Positions 10,061 to 20,631 of a DNA stretch of 64,000 nt are shown here, in pieces. Below the pieces are notes generated by a model, which was not told the origin of the DNA, did not search any database, and saw nothing but the letters and a program-made list of their open reading frames with translations. A program made the translations under genes and the position numbers. The stretch is from assembly GCA_003999685.1 (NCBI GenBank), contig CP021221.1, positions 682,001-746,000 on the forward strand, in the 5' to 3' direction. This stretch comes from Taiwanofungus camphoratus (lineage: Eukaryota; Basidiomycota; Agaricomycetes; Polyporales; Taiwanofungaceae). Each line of letters starts with the position of its first letter. The first letter of the stretch is position 1.

Positions 10061-13000
10061 ATTTCGAGGATTTGAGAAATCAAGGAGAGGTCGCCCTGGT
10101 CGTTGAGTATGAATCCGATACCCCTAAAATCGTGTCTTTCGCTGCTGTAAATGCAGCAGATAACAATTCTGTTCCTGCGCTCTATCTATCAGTCTCTAAC
10201 TCTGTGTCTAGCTATCTGCAGTCTCTCTATTTTAGCGAAACTTCGAAAGTCTCGGAAGGTCCTGCTGATCATACTAGGTGGCTATCTGGCTTTCTAGCAG
10301 CAGCAACACCGCACGAGGCTCCCTTTCTTTCACACGATAATCCGAATTCTCTCCCTATGCTTTCGCTTTCCGCCTCTAAAGACATATCCTCTATCCCCAT
10401 TCCAGGTCCCAGGAACGCTACGAAGGTCACGAAGTCAGCCCGAAGACCCTCCCTTGCTCCTAATCCGATGGTATCCCTTCCTAAGTTGTCAGATTCTTCC
10501 CCTATTCCTACATTTGCAGCATCGAAAAAGAAGTACAAGCCTGTAGCGCTGAAGACTCGCCCTATTCTGGGAGCTTTGGACGAACGATTCCGAATCATTC
10601 GCGAAATTAAAGGCGACCCTTTAGCGACGATGCCTACCCTATCACCGACTCCACCACCTTTCGAACCTACTTCGCGATATACGCAAGAACGGCACGATCT
10701 CACGGACAAGCTACACAGTGGAGACTTCCTACAACCAGCAGAGAGGGACCTACTACATCATTTTATGACCCTACACGCTGATGCGTTCGCTTGGAATGAC
10801 TCCGAAAGGGGGTGCTTCAAGCCGGAGTACTTCCCTCCTATCGACTTTCCGGTAGTACCGCACACGCCATGGGTACAAAAGAACATTCCTATCCCACCCG
10901 GAATCTACAACGAAGTGTGCGCAATAATCAAAAAGAAGATCGCAGCTAGGGTCTACGAACCTTCGAATTCTTCCTATCGTTCACGATGGTTTTGTGTGGT
11001 GAAGAAAGACGGAAAGTCCCTACGCCTCGTACATAGTCTGGAACCCCTAAACGCTGTCACGATTCAACACTCAGGCGTTCCCCCGACTCCCGAACACCTC
11101 GCAGAACAGTTCGGAGGACGACCTTGTGGTGCTATGTTGGATCTATATGTAGGCTATGATGAACGCTTGATAGCGGAGACTTCGCGCGATCTTACGACAT
11201 TTCAAACACCTTTCGGAGCTATGAGATTGGTCACTCTACCTATGGGGTGGACCAACTCGGTCCCTATCTTCCACGACGATGTTACGCACATCCTACAGCC
11301 CGAAATTCCTCACCTAACGGTTCCCTATATCGACGATGTTCCGGTCAAAGGCCCTGAAAGTTCGTACGATCTCGTACCTATTTCGGAGAACCCAGGCATT
11401 CGAAAGTTTGTTTGGGAACATTTTACGAACCTCAATAGGATAGTCACACGCATGCGCTACGCAGGAGGTACCTTTTCTGGAGTTAAAAGCATTCTAATTG
11501 CCCGCGAAATCACCGTTGTAGGGCATCGGTGTACTCCAGAAGGTCGCCTACCGGACGAGTCTCGTGTTGCAGCCATACGCAACTGGGGACCTTGTGCGAC
11601 CCTATCTGACGTTCGAGCCTTTCTAGGAACCATTGGAGTGGTCCGTATCTTCATCCGAAACTTCGCGCATCGTGCAGATGCCTTAGTACGCCTAACGCGA
11701 AAGGCGGTACCCTTCGAATTTGGTCCAGCGCAAATCGCAGCGCAAGAGGACCTTAAGGATGCTTTGCTGTCCTCTCCAGCTCTCCGATCCATTAACTATT
11801 CATCAGGTGCGCCCGTGATCTTAGCGGTTGACACCTCCTATATTGCAGTTGGCTATCACCTTTGCCAATGCGATGAGGGCAACCCTAAAGTCCGATTCTA
11901 CAATCGTTTCGGATCCATCACCCTAAATGATCGCGAGCGGAGGTTCTCGCAACCGAAGTTAGAGATCTACGGATTGTTTCGAGCACTTCGCGTACTACGA
12001 ATCTACCTAATCGGAGTTAGGAACCTTATAGTGGAAGTGGATGCACGCTATATCAAAGGGATGTTGCAAAATCCGGACATCGCACCCAGCGCGAGTATAA
12101 ATCGCTGGATCGTATCGATTCTAACCTTCCATTTCACCCTAGTACATGTACCAGGTACGATGCATGGACCAGATGGACTATCAAGACGAACCCCCCAGCC
12201 AGGAGATCAAGAAGAGAGCAGCGAAGAAGACTTCGAAGACTGGATAGACAAAATGCACTCGTTTCTACATCACATCCAAGCCCCCCCTTCCCATCCTATA
12301 CCATCGATTTCTACCCTATTCCCTTACGAATTCGCCTCTAACATTCCTATCACAACCCCCACACCTCCGATAGCTCCAACCTTCGCCTCCGAGTTGGCTG
12401 AGGACAGCCAAGGTTTCAATAGGGAGGAGGAGAGCTACGATAGCGTCCCAAGATCCGAAATGGCCAAGGAAGCTGACGCAAGACTTGACTTAGTAGCAAA
12501 ATTCCTACGAAGCCTCGCGAGACCTGCCAACCTATCGGATTCAGAATACGAAGGTTTCGTAAAATACTGTCTTCTATTCTTCCTCGACGAGGACATACTT
12601 TGGCGCAAAGATCCACAAGGAGCTCACAAACTAGTTGTAAAGCAGGCAGATCGTCTACGAATCCTCCGAGAATGTCACGATGCAGTCGCGCATCGAGGAA
12701 TACACGCTACGAAGGTGCTGATTTCGGAGCGGTTTTGGTGGCCCTACCATCATATCGACATTGCCTGGTATGTTCGAAGCTGCCACCTATGCCAGATTCG
12801 CCAAGTGCGGCAGATCCTAATCCCTCCTACGGTCGCTACGCCCGCTCCGATCTTCGCAAAGGTTCATATAGATACCATGCATATGCCCCCTTCTAACGGA
12901 TTTAGGTACTTGGTGCAAGGCCGGTGTTCTCTAACCCAATACCCCGAATTTCGGATGCTTCGCAAGGAGACGGCTAAAGCTTTGGCAGAATGGCTCTTCG

Positions 13001-13869
13001 AAGACTTTGTTTGTAGGTGGGGCGCGCTATCGGAGATAGTCACGGACAACGGCGCTCCCTTCGTAAAAGCTACGAACTACATAGCAAAGAAGTACCAGCT
13101 ACGACACATCCGAATTAGCGGATACAATTCGCGTGCCAACGGACTGGTGGAGAGGCCTCACTTCGATGTTAGGCAGGCTCTATTCAAGGCCGCGGATGGC
13201 GAAGAGTCTAAATGGTCTCAGGCAACGTACTCAGTCTTCTGGTCCGAAAGGATCACGACTCGAAAGCGCATGGGATGTTCGCCCTATTTCGCGGTCACTG
13301 GCACCCACCCTGTTATCCCTTTGGACGTCGTAGAGGCCACCTATATCCTTCCTCCTCCGTCTTCTATGCTATCCACGACCGATCTTATCGCACGTCGAGC
13401 TATCGCATTGCAAAAGCGGGTGACTCAGGTAGCGGAACTACATTCGAAGGTCTACGAAGCGCGAAGACAAGCTGCTCTGCGATTCGAAGAAAAGCATAAG
13501 CACTCCATCCACGATTTCAACTTCGAAAAGGGCGATTTAGTACTAATTCGCAACACGCAGATAGAAAAGTCCCTAAATCGGAAGATGCGACCTCGCTACC
13601 TCGGCCCAGTACTCGTAGTATCTAGGAACAAAGGTGGTGCTTATATCCTATGCGAATTGGATGGTTCGGTACTCGACAGGCCTACGGCAGCCTTCCGAGT
13701 CATCCCCTACTTAGCGCGAAAAGCCCTCGAACTTCCTACCGAACTCTTGGACGTGTCGACGGAGCGACTTCGCGAACTAGAGCTGACTACCACCCAAGGC
13801 GATGACGAAGAACTAGGATCGTATCCCTACTCTCCTAAGTCCGGCTCTAGTCCATCCGAAGCTCACTAA
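10015..13869 (+). CDS. LTR element pol frame: reverse transcriptase, RNase H, integrase
   Basis: An open frame of 1284 codons in the -1 frame relative to gag-protease. The reverse transcriptase spans about residues 290-560 with a VPYIDDVPV active-site block. RNase H lies at about residues 600-730. The integrase has an N-terminal H..H..C..C zinc domain (ending CHLCQIRQ) and a core with conserved acidic positions in HIDTMH, VTDNGAPF and GLVERPH. The reverse transcriptase-RNase H-integrase order assigns it to Ty3/gypsy. It ends just before a non-coding stretch at 13870-14401. Confidence 0.92.
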   Translation: MPPRELFESFAIGFLDFEDLRNQGEVALVVEYESDTPKIVSFAAVNAADNNSVPALYLSVSNSVSSYLQSLYFSETSKVSEGPADHTRWLSGFLAAATPHEAPFLSHDNPNSLPMLSLSASKDISSIPIPGPRNATKVTKSARRPSLAPNPMVSLPKLSDSSPIPTFAASKKKYKPVALKTRPILGALDERFRIIREIKGDPLATMPTLSPTPPPFEPTSRYTQERHDLTDKLHSGDFLQPAERDLLHHFMTLHADAFAWNDSERGCFKPEYFPPIDFPVVPHTPWVQKNIPIPPGIYNEVCAIIKKKIAARVYEPSNSSYRSRWFCVVKKDGKSLRLVHSLEPLNAVTIQHSGVPPTPEHLAEQFGGRPCGAMLDLYVGYDERLIAETSRDLTTFQTPFGAMRLVTLPMGWTNSVPIFHDDVTHILQPEIPHLTVPYIDDVPVKGPESSYDLVPISENPGIRKFVWEHFTNLNRIVTRMRYAGGTFSGVKSILIAREITVVGHRCTPEGRLPDESRVAAIRNWGPCATLSDVRAFLGTIGVVRIFIRNFAHRADALVRLTRKAVPFEFGPAQIAAQEDLKDALLSSPALRSINYSSGAPVILAVDTSYIAVGYHLCQCDEGNPKVRFYNRFGSITLNDRERRFSQPKLEIYGLFRALRVLRIYLIGVRNLIVEVDARYIKGMLQNPDIAPSASINRWIVSILTFHFTLVHVPGTMHGPDGLSRRTPQPGDQEESSEEDFEDWIDKMHSFLHHIQAPPSHPIPSISTLFPYEFASNIPITTPTPPIAPTFASELAEDSQGFNREEESYDSVPRSEMAKEADARLDLVAKFLRSLARPANLSDSEYEGFVKYCLLFFLDEDILWRKDPQGAHKLVVKQADRLRILRECHDAVAHRGIHATKVLISERFWWPYHHIDIAWYVRSCHLCQIRQVRQILIPPTVATPAPIFAKVHIDTMHMPPSNGFRYLVQGRCSLTQYPEFRMLRKETAKALAEWLFEDFVCRWGALSEIVTDNGAPFVKATNYIAKKYQLRHIRISGYNSRANGLVERPHFDVRQALFKAADGEESKWSQATYSVFWSERITTRKRMGCSPYFAVTGTHPVIPLDVVEATYILPPPSSMLSTTDLIARRAIALQKRVTQVAELHSKVYEARRQAALRFEEKHKHSIHDFNFEKGDLVLIRNTQIEKSLNRKMRPRYLGPVLVVSRNKGGAYILCELDGSVLDRPTAAFRVIPYLARKALELPTELLDVSTERLRELELTTTQGDDEELGSYPYSPKSGSSPSEAH
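12396..12430 (+). repeat. Internal copy of the polypurine-tract region, inside pol
   Basis: 35 bp that match 31 of 35 positions of the segment ending at the 3' LTR (15913-15947); the four differences are all transitions. Both end in atagggaggagg. It lies between the RNase H and integrase coding parts. A central polypurine tract is one reading, recent copying between the two sites another. Confidence 0.7.
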
Positions 13870-14401
13870 AGAATCAGAGGAGCAATCGACGATACCCCGA
13901 CTTTAGCTAAGATTACGCTACGTCCATTTTACTTTTCGCTTACCTTTTGGTCATGTTTTACTTTCCCCAACAAGCCCCCACTCAGTTTGACAGCTACGAA
14001 GTTCCGAATGTCTACGAATTTTTACTTACAACATCTCCTACTTTTTACTATAGTGATTCAACTCACGAGGTCGCGATATCGTTCTAAAAAGCTCCTAAAA
14101 CGCCGAGCGGAGCGAAGATTGCGCGAGGGGCCTTAAGCCCTTCAAGGCCATGATGATTTACTGAGCCTAAATGAGCGCATTTTATCCCCCTAAGTCTTCT
14201 AATTCTTCGCTGTGTTGTTTGGTTACTTCACACACTTAGGAACCTTTTCACAAGGACGACGTTTGCGTCCGCTTTATTCAGACTACTGTACACATATTGG
14301 AAAAGGTCCCTAGCAAAGGGACGCGCAACGAGAGAGAATACAGCACGTTGGTGCGACAGATACGGAACGGGCGAGATGACGAACTACGAACCCCCCACCT
14401 T

Positions 14402-15779
14402 CTAAACCTCGGCCTCGGCATCTTCCTCATCCTGCTCGGACTCACCAGAGGGACCAGGATCAGTAGAGGAGGCGGCGACGCGACGGCGAGGAAGGGGGAG
14501 AGAGCTCAAGTCGAGCGGTGCAGGCGTACGACCGGTTAGGGCGGTTTCGGCACGATAGAGCCCCGAGATGTAGTCTTCGAGACGCATCGCGCGACTCTCG
14601 GCCATCGCGCGGTCATACCAGAGGCCTTCGACAACGGCTTGATGCGCAGGGGTGAGGCCGTCCAAGTATTCAGCGCCGTTAAGGGCCAGCGAGGCCTCGA
14701 GCGACATCGTAGGCGCAGGGGCCGACTTCGCCTTCTTGGACTCGCGGGCGCGAGGCGGGGACACCTGAGGAGGTTGGCCCGCAGCTAGGGAACGTCTTAA
14801 CATCAGCAATGTCACGATAACGAGGGCACGAGAAGCCCTACCACGCTTCGAAACGCGCACGCCGCGCTCCTTACCGTCTACGGAGAATCCGCCCCAATAA
14901 CACCCCTGCGACTCTCGCAGGCACTTACCACACTTCACGGCGCCCGCGGGGAGTTCGCACTCGAAGTCTGCGGTGTAGGTGCTGCAGCGATCGCACTAGG
15001 TAGCAATCATAAGCCGCGAACGGTCACGAAAAGGACGTGCACTCACCTTCGCATGAGTTCGCCTATGCTCCGCCGCCTTCGCCATGTTAGCCAGGGCTTC
15101 GGGCGTCGGAGGAGCCTTCGCCTTCGCAGTGTCCTTCCCCTGAGCAGGAGGGACCCCTACGAAGACACCCGAACTCGTGGACGAGGCGAGTTCGCCGACT
15201 TGGCCGCTAGAAACGGAGGCCATGATCGAGCTGGCCTGGGAAGCCGCGCGAGTAGAAGCTGCTGCCTTGGCCCGAGCTGAGGGACGACGAGTACGCGATG
15301 AGGTACGACTAGGGGCCGGCGAAGGAGCAGAAGACGAAGCCGCAAGTTGGGCAGCACGTTCAAGCGCAGCGCGCTCGGCCGCCTCCACACGAAGTCGTTC
15401 GGTCGCGCGGGCGAGTTCGCGCTGTGCATCTCGCTCTTGAAGCATAGCGGCGAACTGAGGAAAACTGGTGCGGGCCCACGAGATCCACGACGAGCCCGCG
15501 AGAGGGAGGATCGCCGTCAAACCTTCGACGATGGCGGCCTCTAAAGTAGGATCGGCAGGAGCGTTCGAAGCCTGGGACAGGACCCGCCAGTTACCCTATA
15601 ACGCAGTGAAGACGATGTAACGGGCGACCGAGGAGGGTACGTACCACACGACGTCCTAAGTTCCTCGCCCACCGCAAGTAATCTTCGGCCTCCGCTACGC
15701 CCTCCGGACGAGAATCGAGGAGCGCCAGGACATCGCTGTGAGCTAGGCCAACACCATCAGAGTCCATATCGTCGAACAT
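14402..15779 (-). CDS. Antisense gene-like region of the LTR element, with cysteine cluster
   Basis: Between pol and the 3' LTR the minus strand shows three long open blocks in a row with GT...AG signals between them, suggesting a spliced gene running against the element. The first block opens with an ATG at 15777-15779 and an acidic start. The second is rich in Ala, Arg, Glu and Ser and probably forms a coiled coil. The third has at least six cysteines within 40 residues (CDRC, CGKC and CYWGG among them, about 14885-14997), like a zinc-binding cluster. Its tail is Ser/Pro-rich and acidic. I do not recognise the protein. Exon ends are not fixed and no function is claimed. The compositional style matches the rest of the element, so it is probably native to it. 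Confidence 0.55.
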
Positions 15780-15935
15780 GATGGGGAAGGGAAAGGCAAA
15801 AGGGGAGAAGGAAGAAAAAGATAAGAGGCACCCACAATTAGCTTCTATCAGGATATCGCCCGCTTCGCAGATCGGACGCGATAGGCTACAAGTTCCCACG
15901 GTCGCGCACACTGACTGAGGACAGTCAGGATTTCA

Positions 15936-15947
15936 ATAGGGAGGAGG
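15936..15947 (+). other. Polypurine tract before the 3' LTR
   Basis: atagggaggagg lies directly before the TG of the 3' LTR, where plus-strand priming is expected. Confidence 0.8.
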
Positions 15948-17712
15948 TGATGAGTCCCGTAGCCTCCTGGCCCCCGAATCGCGATTTTAGGAGCTTTCTA
16001 ATCCCCCAACCGACCACTCTAAGACTCTCCTACAGCCTACGACAGGAGGGATAGGTTCCTATAATATTCCTAACGCCCCCTCTCCTTCCTAAACCCTCCT
16101 AACACCCTACGAAGTCTTGCGAAGTCACACGAGGTGCTACGAGATTTCGAATGCTAGACGCGAAGTCCCTAACTCCTGCTAAGTCCACTATCGGACACTG
16201 CCGGCCCTCCCATACTGTTCCATTGGATCTAGGTCCTATCTACTACGTCACTCATCCCGGGCTTAGCTAAGAAGTCTTAGCTAAGTCTCTCCTAGCTCTT
16301 GTGATTGCAGCTACCTCCGATAGGCTCCGAAACGGTCCGAAGTTCCGGAAGTTGGACTTAGGAAGCCTTGTGCACCCCCATGGGTCTCGATCCTATGCCA
16401 TAAGGTCATCCTAGGACGTACCCATATGACCCTCCACCCATTTAGGACACCTCCTGCCCCGATTAGGCCAAGTCCCGCTGCTAAGGACTTCGTGCGCTCT
16501 TAGCCCACTAAGATAGGTGATCACAGCGCATGGCTGCTCTCGGATAGTCATCCCGCCCTCGTGAATGAACTTGGTCACCTTTCTACCGTACGTAGTTCCC
16601 CTGTTTCAGTTCCTAATTAGTTCCTATCCTCCTCGTGTTCACTTCGGAGTCCATGCGCTTTAGTACACATTTCGGACTCGTAAGGATCGCTTCGCGCAAG
16701 ATTAGTTCACCTCACGTTCCCCTATTTAGTCAGAGGTAGTTTACTATGTACAAGAGAGACCCCTCAGTGTACGCTTCTCTCTTTGGAATACCAGTTCCCC
16801 TGTAGCTCCGATCTCAGGAAAGCGCCGCGAGTACAACCTTAGGAACGGTCCCAAGGTCCCTAAGTCTCCACCCCAGCTCCGTTTCAGTACCTTTGAACTA
16901 CGTCTACGCTCGCGATATATCTACGAACTACGTCTACGCTTCCCGAACTACGCACTACGATCTACGAAGTCGTCGTGACTTCGTGCCCTTCAGCACCTCT
17001 TATAGCACCTATCCGGTGGGCCTCCGCCTTAGTTATACCCTTAGGCTCACGTTGCGTCATCCCTACGTCCTACGAATAACCCTACGACTCCCCCATAGCC
17101 TTCATTACAGGCTATAGTACATCTCTCTACGCCCTCGAACTCTCCGACCCACACCTTGGCGTCATCAGACACTTCAGAGCTTCCAGCAACCTCGTTCCCT
17201 CATTCCTATTCCAAGTATTAGCTCTCCGAACCATCCGACCTCTCCTACAAGTCTCCTACGCCAGCCAAACCTCGCCCACATTGCTCTAACAAACCTCTAA
17301 GCCTTACACCCTTTAGCTAACTCTAGCTAAAAGGACTTCGCAGCAGTCTCGTACCCTCTGCCGCTTAGTAGAAATTATAGTCCATTGGCTTATTGCCCCC
17401 TAACTCTATACAGCCTACGAAGTCAGCTCGCGCGATTTAGCTAAAACTTCGAAGGACTTCGCAGAATCTCGAAGGACTTCGCATACTTCGGAGGGCCTCG
17501 CAAGGCCTTAGGGATAGTATAGCACTTAGGAACAAGATCCTGTTGTGCAGGACCCTTGACCCCTTACTCCCCTACTTACAAAAACAAGACATACAGGTTT
17601 CCCGGTATCATACAGGTTGTAGCTCCTACCCTCACACCCTCACAGTTATCACACTACCCCCAGCCACGTTACGGAGCGCTCCCTAGGTACCAGGGTCCCC
17701 TAGGTCGTATCA
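15948..17712 (+). repeat. 3' LTR, 1765 bp
   Basis: Same length and, as far as I could compare, same sequence as the 5' LTR. It is followed by the CCGG target duplication, after which the LINE frame resumes. Confidence 0.93.
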
Positions 17713-17716
17713 CCGG

Positions 17717-20575
17717 ATCGAGCGCTCTGAGGAGGGCATCGAGACCGATCTCGGTATACACATGCGGCAGTGGCTGCGCGCGTACTATAACGCTTGCCTC
17801 GATTTCGAGGTCTATCCGAGCGTCTTCAAGCGGTCTGTTACAGTGGTTTTACCCAAACCGAACAAACCGGACTATACGCTAGCGAAGGCCTACAGGCCTA
17901 TCTGCTTGCTGAATTGTTTTGGCAAATTGTTTGAGAAGATCATTGCCAAACGAATGCAGTGGGATGCCCAGAAGTGGGGAATCCTACACCCATGTCAGTT
18001 TGATGAGGCTATGCAGCATAGCACCACTGACGCTGGCATTCAACTAGTGCACAATGTCAAAGAGGCATGGGCGCGCAACCTTATCCCATCGGTGCTGCTG
18101 CTCGATGTGTCACAGTTCTACCCGTCCATCAATCATGATGCGCTGGTAGGAATCATGCGAAAGCAGGGCTTCAACAGTAAGCTCTGTAATTTCATGGCAA
18201 ATTACTTGATCGGGCGAAAAACCTGATTCCTGTTTAATGGTACCTTGACCGATCCATCTGACTTTGATGTCGGAGTCGGCCAAGGATTGAGTTTATCCCC
18301 GATTCTATCTGGGGTTTACATTGCACTGGTCATACACAAGTGGGCGCCAGTCCATTTGGTACAATCGGGCCGAACAGGGACTCAGTTCTATGTGGACGAC
18401 GGTCTCATCATGGCGGCTTCACCAAAGGCTGTTGATGACAGCCCGCAAGCCCTTGTCCTGAAGAACAACGCTATTTTAGCGGATGTCTTCCATAATCTTG
18501 TCAGTGATCTAAACCGTTTAGGTTTAGGCGTCGAAGGAGATAAGCTGGAGTTGATGCACTTCTGGAAGCGCCAGAAGGGGTATTCGACTTCCCGACCCCT
18601 TGGTCTGGATCTAACCATCCAAACCGATGGACATGATGTCACTTTGCGAGCAAAGGACACAATGCGCTATCTTGGGTTCTTTTTAGACCCCAAGCTTAGC
18701 TTTCATGCACACGTGCGGTTCTACGCTAATAAGGCGGCCAGCACGTGCAATGCACTTCACATGCTCGGTAATTCGGCACGCGGATTCCATCCCATCAACA
18801 AACAGCGGCTCTATATAGCGCACGTCATTCCGTTGATGCTATACGGTGCTCAACTGTGGTGGAATCCACAGTGGAAGGGCCTCAAATGGGCTGCAAAAAA
18901 ACTGCAGACCACCCAGTCGAGAGCAGCTAGGTGAATCACCGGCTGTTTTAAGACCACACCGATCAGGGCGATGGAAATGTTGGGTGGGTTGGTCCCCATC
19001 CGCATCCAGGTCAACCGGTACATGGAAAAAGCTGCGCTTAGAGCGCGGCGAGTTCATGAAGGGCACCCAATGAGGGCTGCTCTTCCACCTTATTGAGCGA
19101 CCAACGTCACCAATATCACTGCGCCATGGCCGCTTAATTCGCGCTGTGGCAAAAAACAGGCTGTCACCCCCATGACGTTCATAGATCACATCGGGAGACA
19201 GTCATCAGAAGACTTTGCACCACTCCATCCGGAGGCGCGGCCCGGTGATTGGGTCATGGATCGGTACACTGATCGCTTTGAGCGGGTGTTCTTGGACGGA
19301 AAAGGTCCAAACAAATGCTCACCTGAATTCGCCGACTGGTTGGAGTTCACCTGGTGGCCAGAATTCCGGCGCCAGTTGGCCCAGCCAGAAGGGCGAATGT
19401 TGTTCACTGATGGATCGTATGCAAATGCGCCAACAGTGAGATCTGGTAGCGCGTGGCTCGTCGTTGACGGGGAAGACCATGTTGCCCATGGAAAGTTCGG
19501 GGCCGGCAAGGTCCAGAGCTTCGATGCAGAGATGCTGGCACTGGCGTGTGGGCTGCGTGAAGCGGTCCGTGACGTCCCTGCACACATCACCACCCTAATA
19601 GTCTGTTCCGATAACCAATCGGCACTTGACCGAATATTCAAGCCGGAAGTCGGACCGTCGCAGATGGCGGCGGTCATGGCTTCTCAACATGTAAGAGCGT
19701 TCCTCGATGCAGATGAATGCCGACGCATTGTCCTTTTTTGGGTCCCATCCCATAAAGGCATTTTTCAGAACGAGTTTGTCGATGAACTCGCGAAGAAGGC
19801 ATTGGATGATCCCCAACCAGAATTCATCTCACAATCAATGGCCCTTGCTCGCGTCAAGGCAAGGGTCAAAAAGTGCTGGGGGACGCTAGTCGATAACCCC
19901 AGCTATCGCGGCCGCCGGTTATGAAAAGTAACCGAGGATGCCCTACCGCTGCACGGGACCACAGCCAAAGGCACGTGGGTCTTGAAGGCAGCTGGCAAGT
20001 CCAACAAGGAGGTGGCACGCGTATGTCGTGTGCTCACCAACCATTTCCCAGGCGGTGAATACCGCTCTAGGTTTAATATCCCAGGCCCTCACCTCTGCTT
20101 GTGTGGAGTGGAGGAAACTAGGGAACATGTGCTCTTCGACTGTCCATTCTGGATCAGAACGAAGCGCCAACAGGATCCTCGTGATCCGCTTCTGATGGGG
20201 CCCCCTGAACAAAGGGGATGGACCCCAGATGACATAATGGAGTTCCTTCGGCTCAACCCGATGGTCTCTACCTTTGACTGGGCAGAGATTCTGGCAGAAT
20301 CTCTGCTTGAAGCAGAAGCTGCGTGCAGGAGAACATTCACTCATGCCCGTCTTATGTGCCACACTGTCGGAAGACAAGCGGCCTGGCAGCGGTTCCATGC
20401 GGACCGACATTTAGATCCCGGTATGACCATCGCCCTGGGTGGAAAATACCGGGATTTCTGTGAGTGGTACGACGCTGAAACAAAGGCGTTTGAAATGTAC
20501 CATAATTGGATAGACGAGGGGATAGCAGAACCCAGTATCCGCGACGACCCCCCCGTCTACCCAAATGATAACTGA
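17717..20575 (+). pseudogene. LINE ORF2, 3' part: reverse transcriptase, RNase H, zinc finger
   Basis: This continues the reading frame that stops at 5321. The reverse transcriptase has KAYRPICLLN, a DVSQFYPSINHDAL motif and FYVDDGLIM near 18390. RNase H spans about 19395-19800, with the acidic residues in FTDGSYAN, FDAEMLAL and CSDNQSAL. A final CLCGVEETREHVLFDC finger lies at about 20095-20145. In-frame TGA codons occur at 18224, 18932, 19094 and 19922; the frame otherwise holds to the natural TGA at 20573-20575. All lesions found are point changes to stops, mostly of the kind cytosine deamination gives (CGA or TGG to TGA, CAA to TAA). The 3' untranslated region runs to 20631 and resumes at 22403. 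Confidence 0.88.
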
Positions 20576-20631
20576 GGCCCGAAACCTGTAGGGCTAGACT
20601 CAGTTCCCTAGGTGATTTACTGATGGAACGG

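Larger units (their letters stand above)
5318..17716 (+). mobile_element. Ty3/gypsy LTR retrotransposon, whole-looking and recent, inserted in the LINE
   Basis: Two LTRs of 1765 bp (5322-7086 and 15948-17712) show no difference I could find by eye. Both start TG and end CA. The element is flanked by CCGG at 5318-5321 and 17713-17716, a 4-bp target duplication. Inside are a primer-binding-like site, a gag-protease frame, a pol frame ordered reverse transcriptase-RNase H-integrase (diagnostic of Ty3/gypsy), an antisense gene-like region and a polypurine tract. The main frames appear unbroken. Like-for-like LTRs imply a very recent insertion. No chromodomain is seen at the pol C-terminus. Confidence 0.93.
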
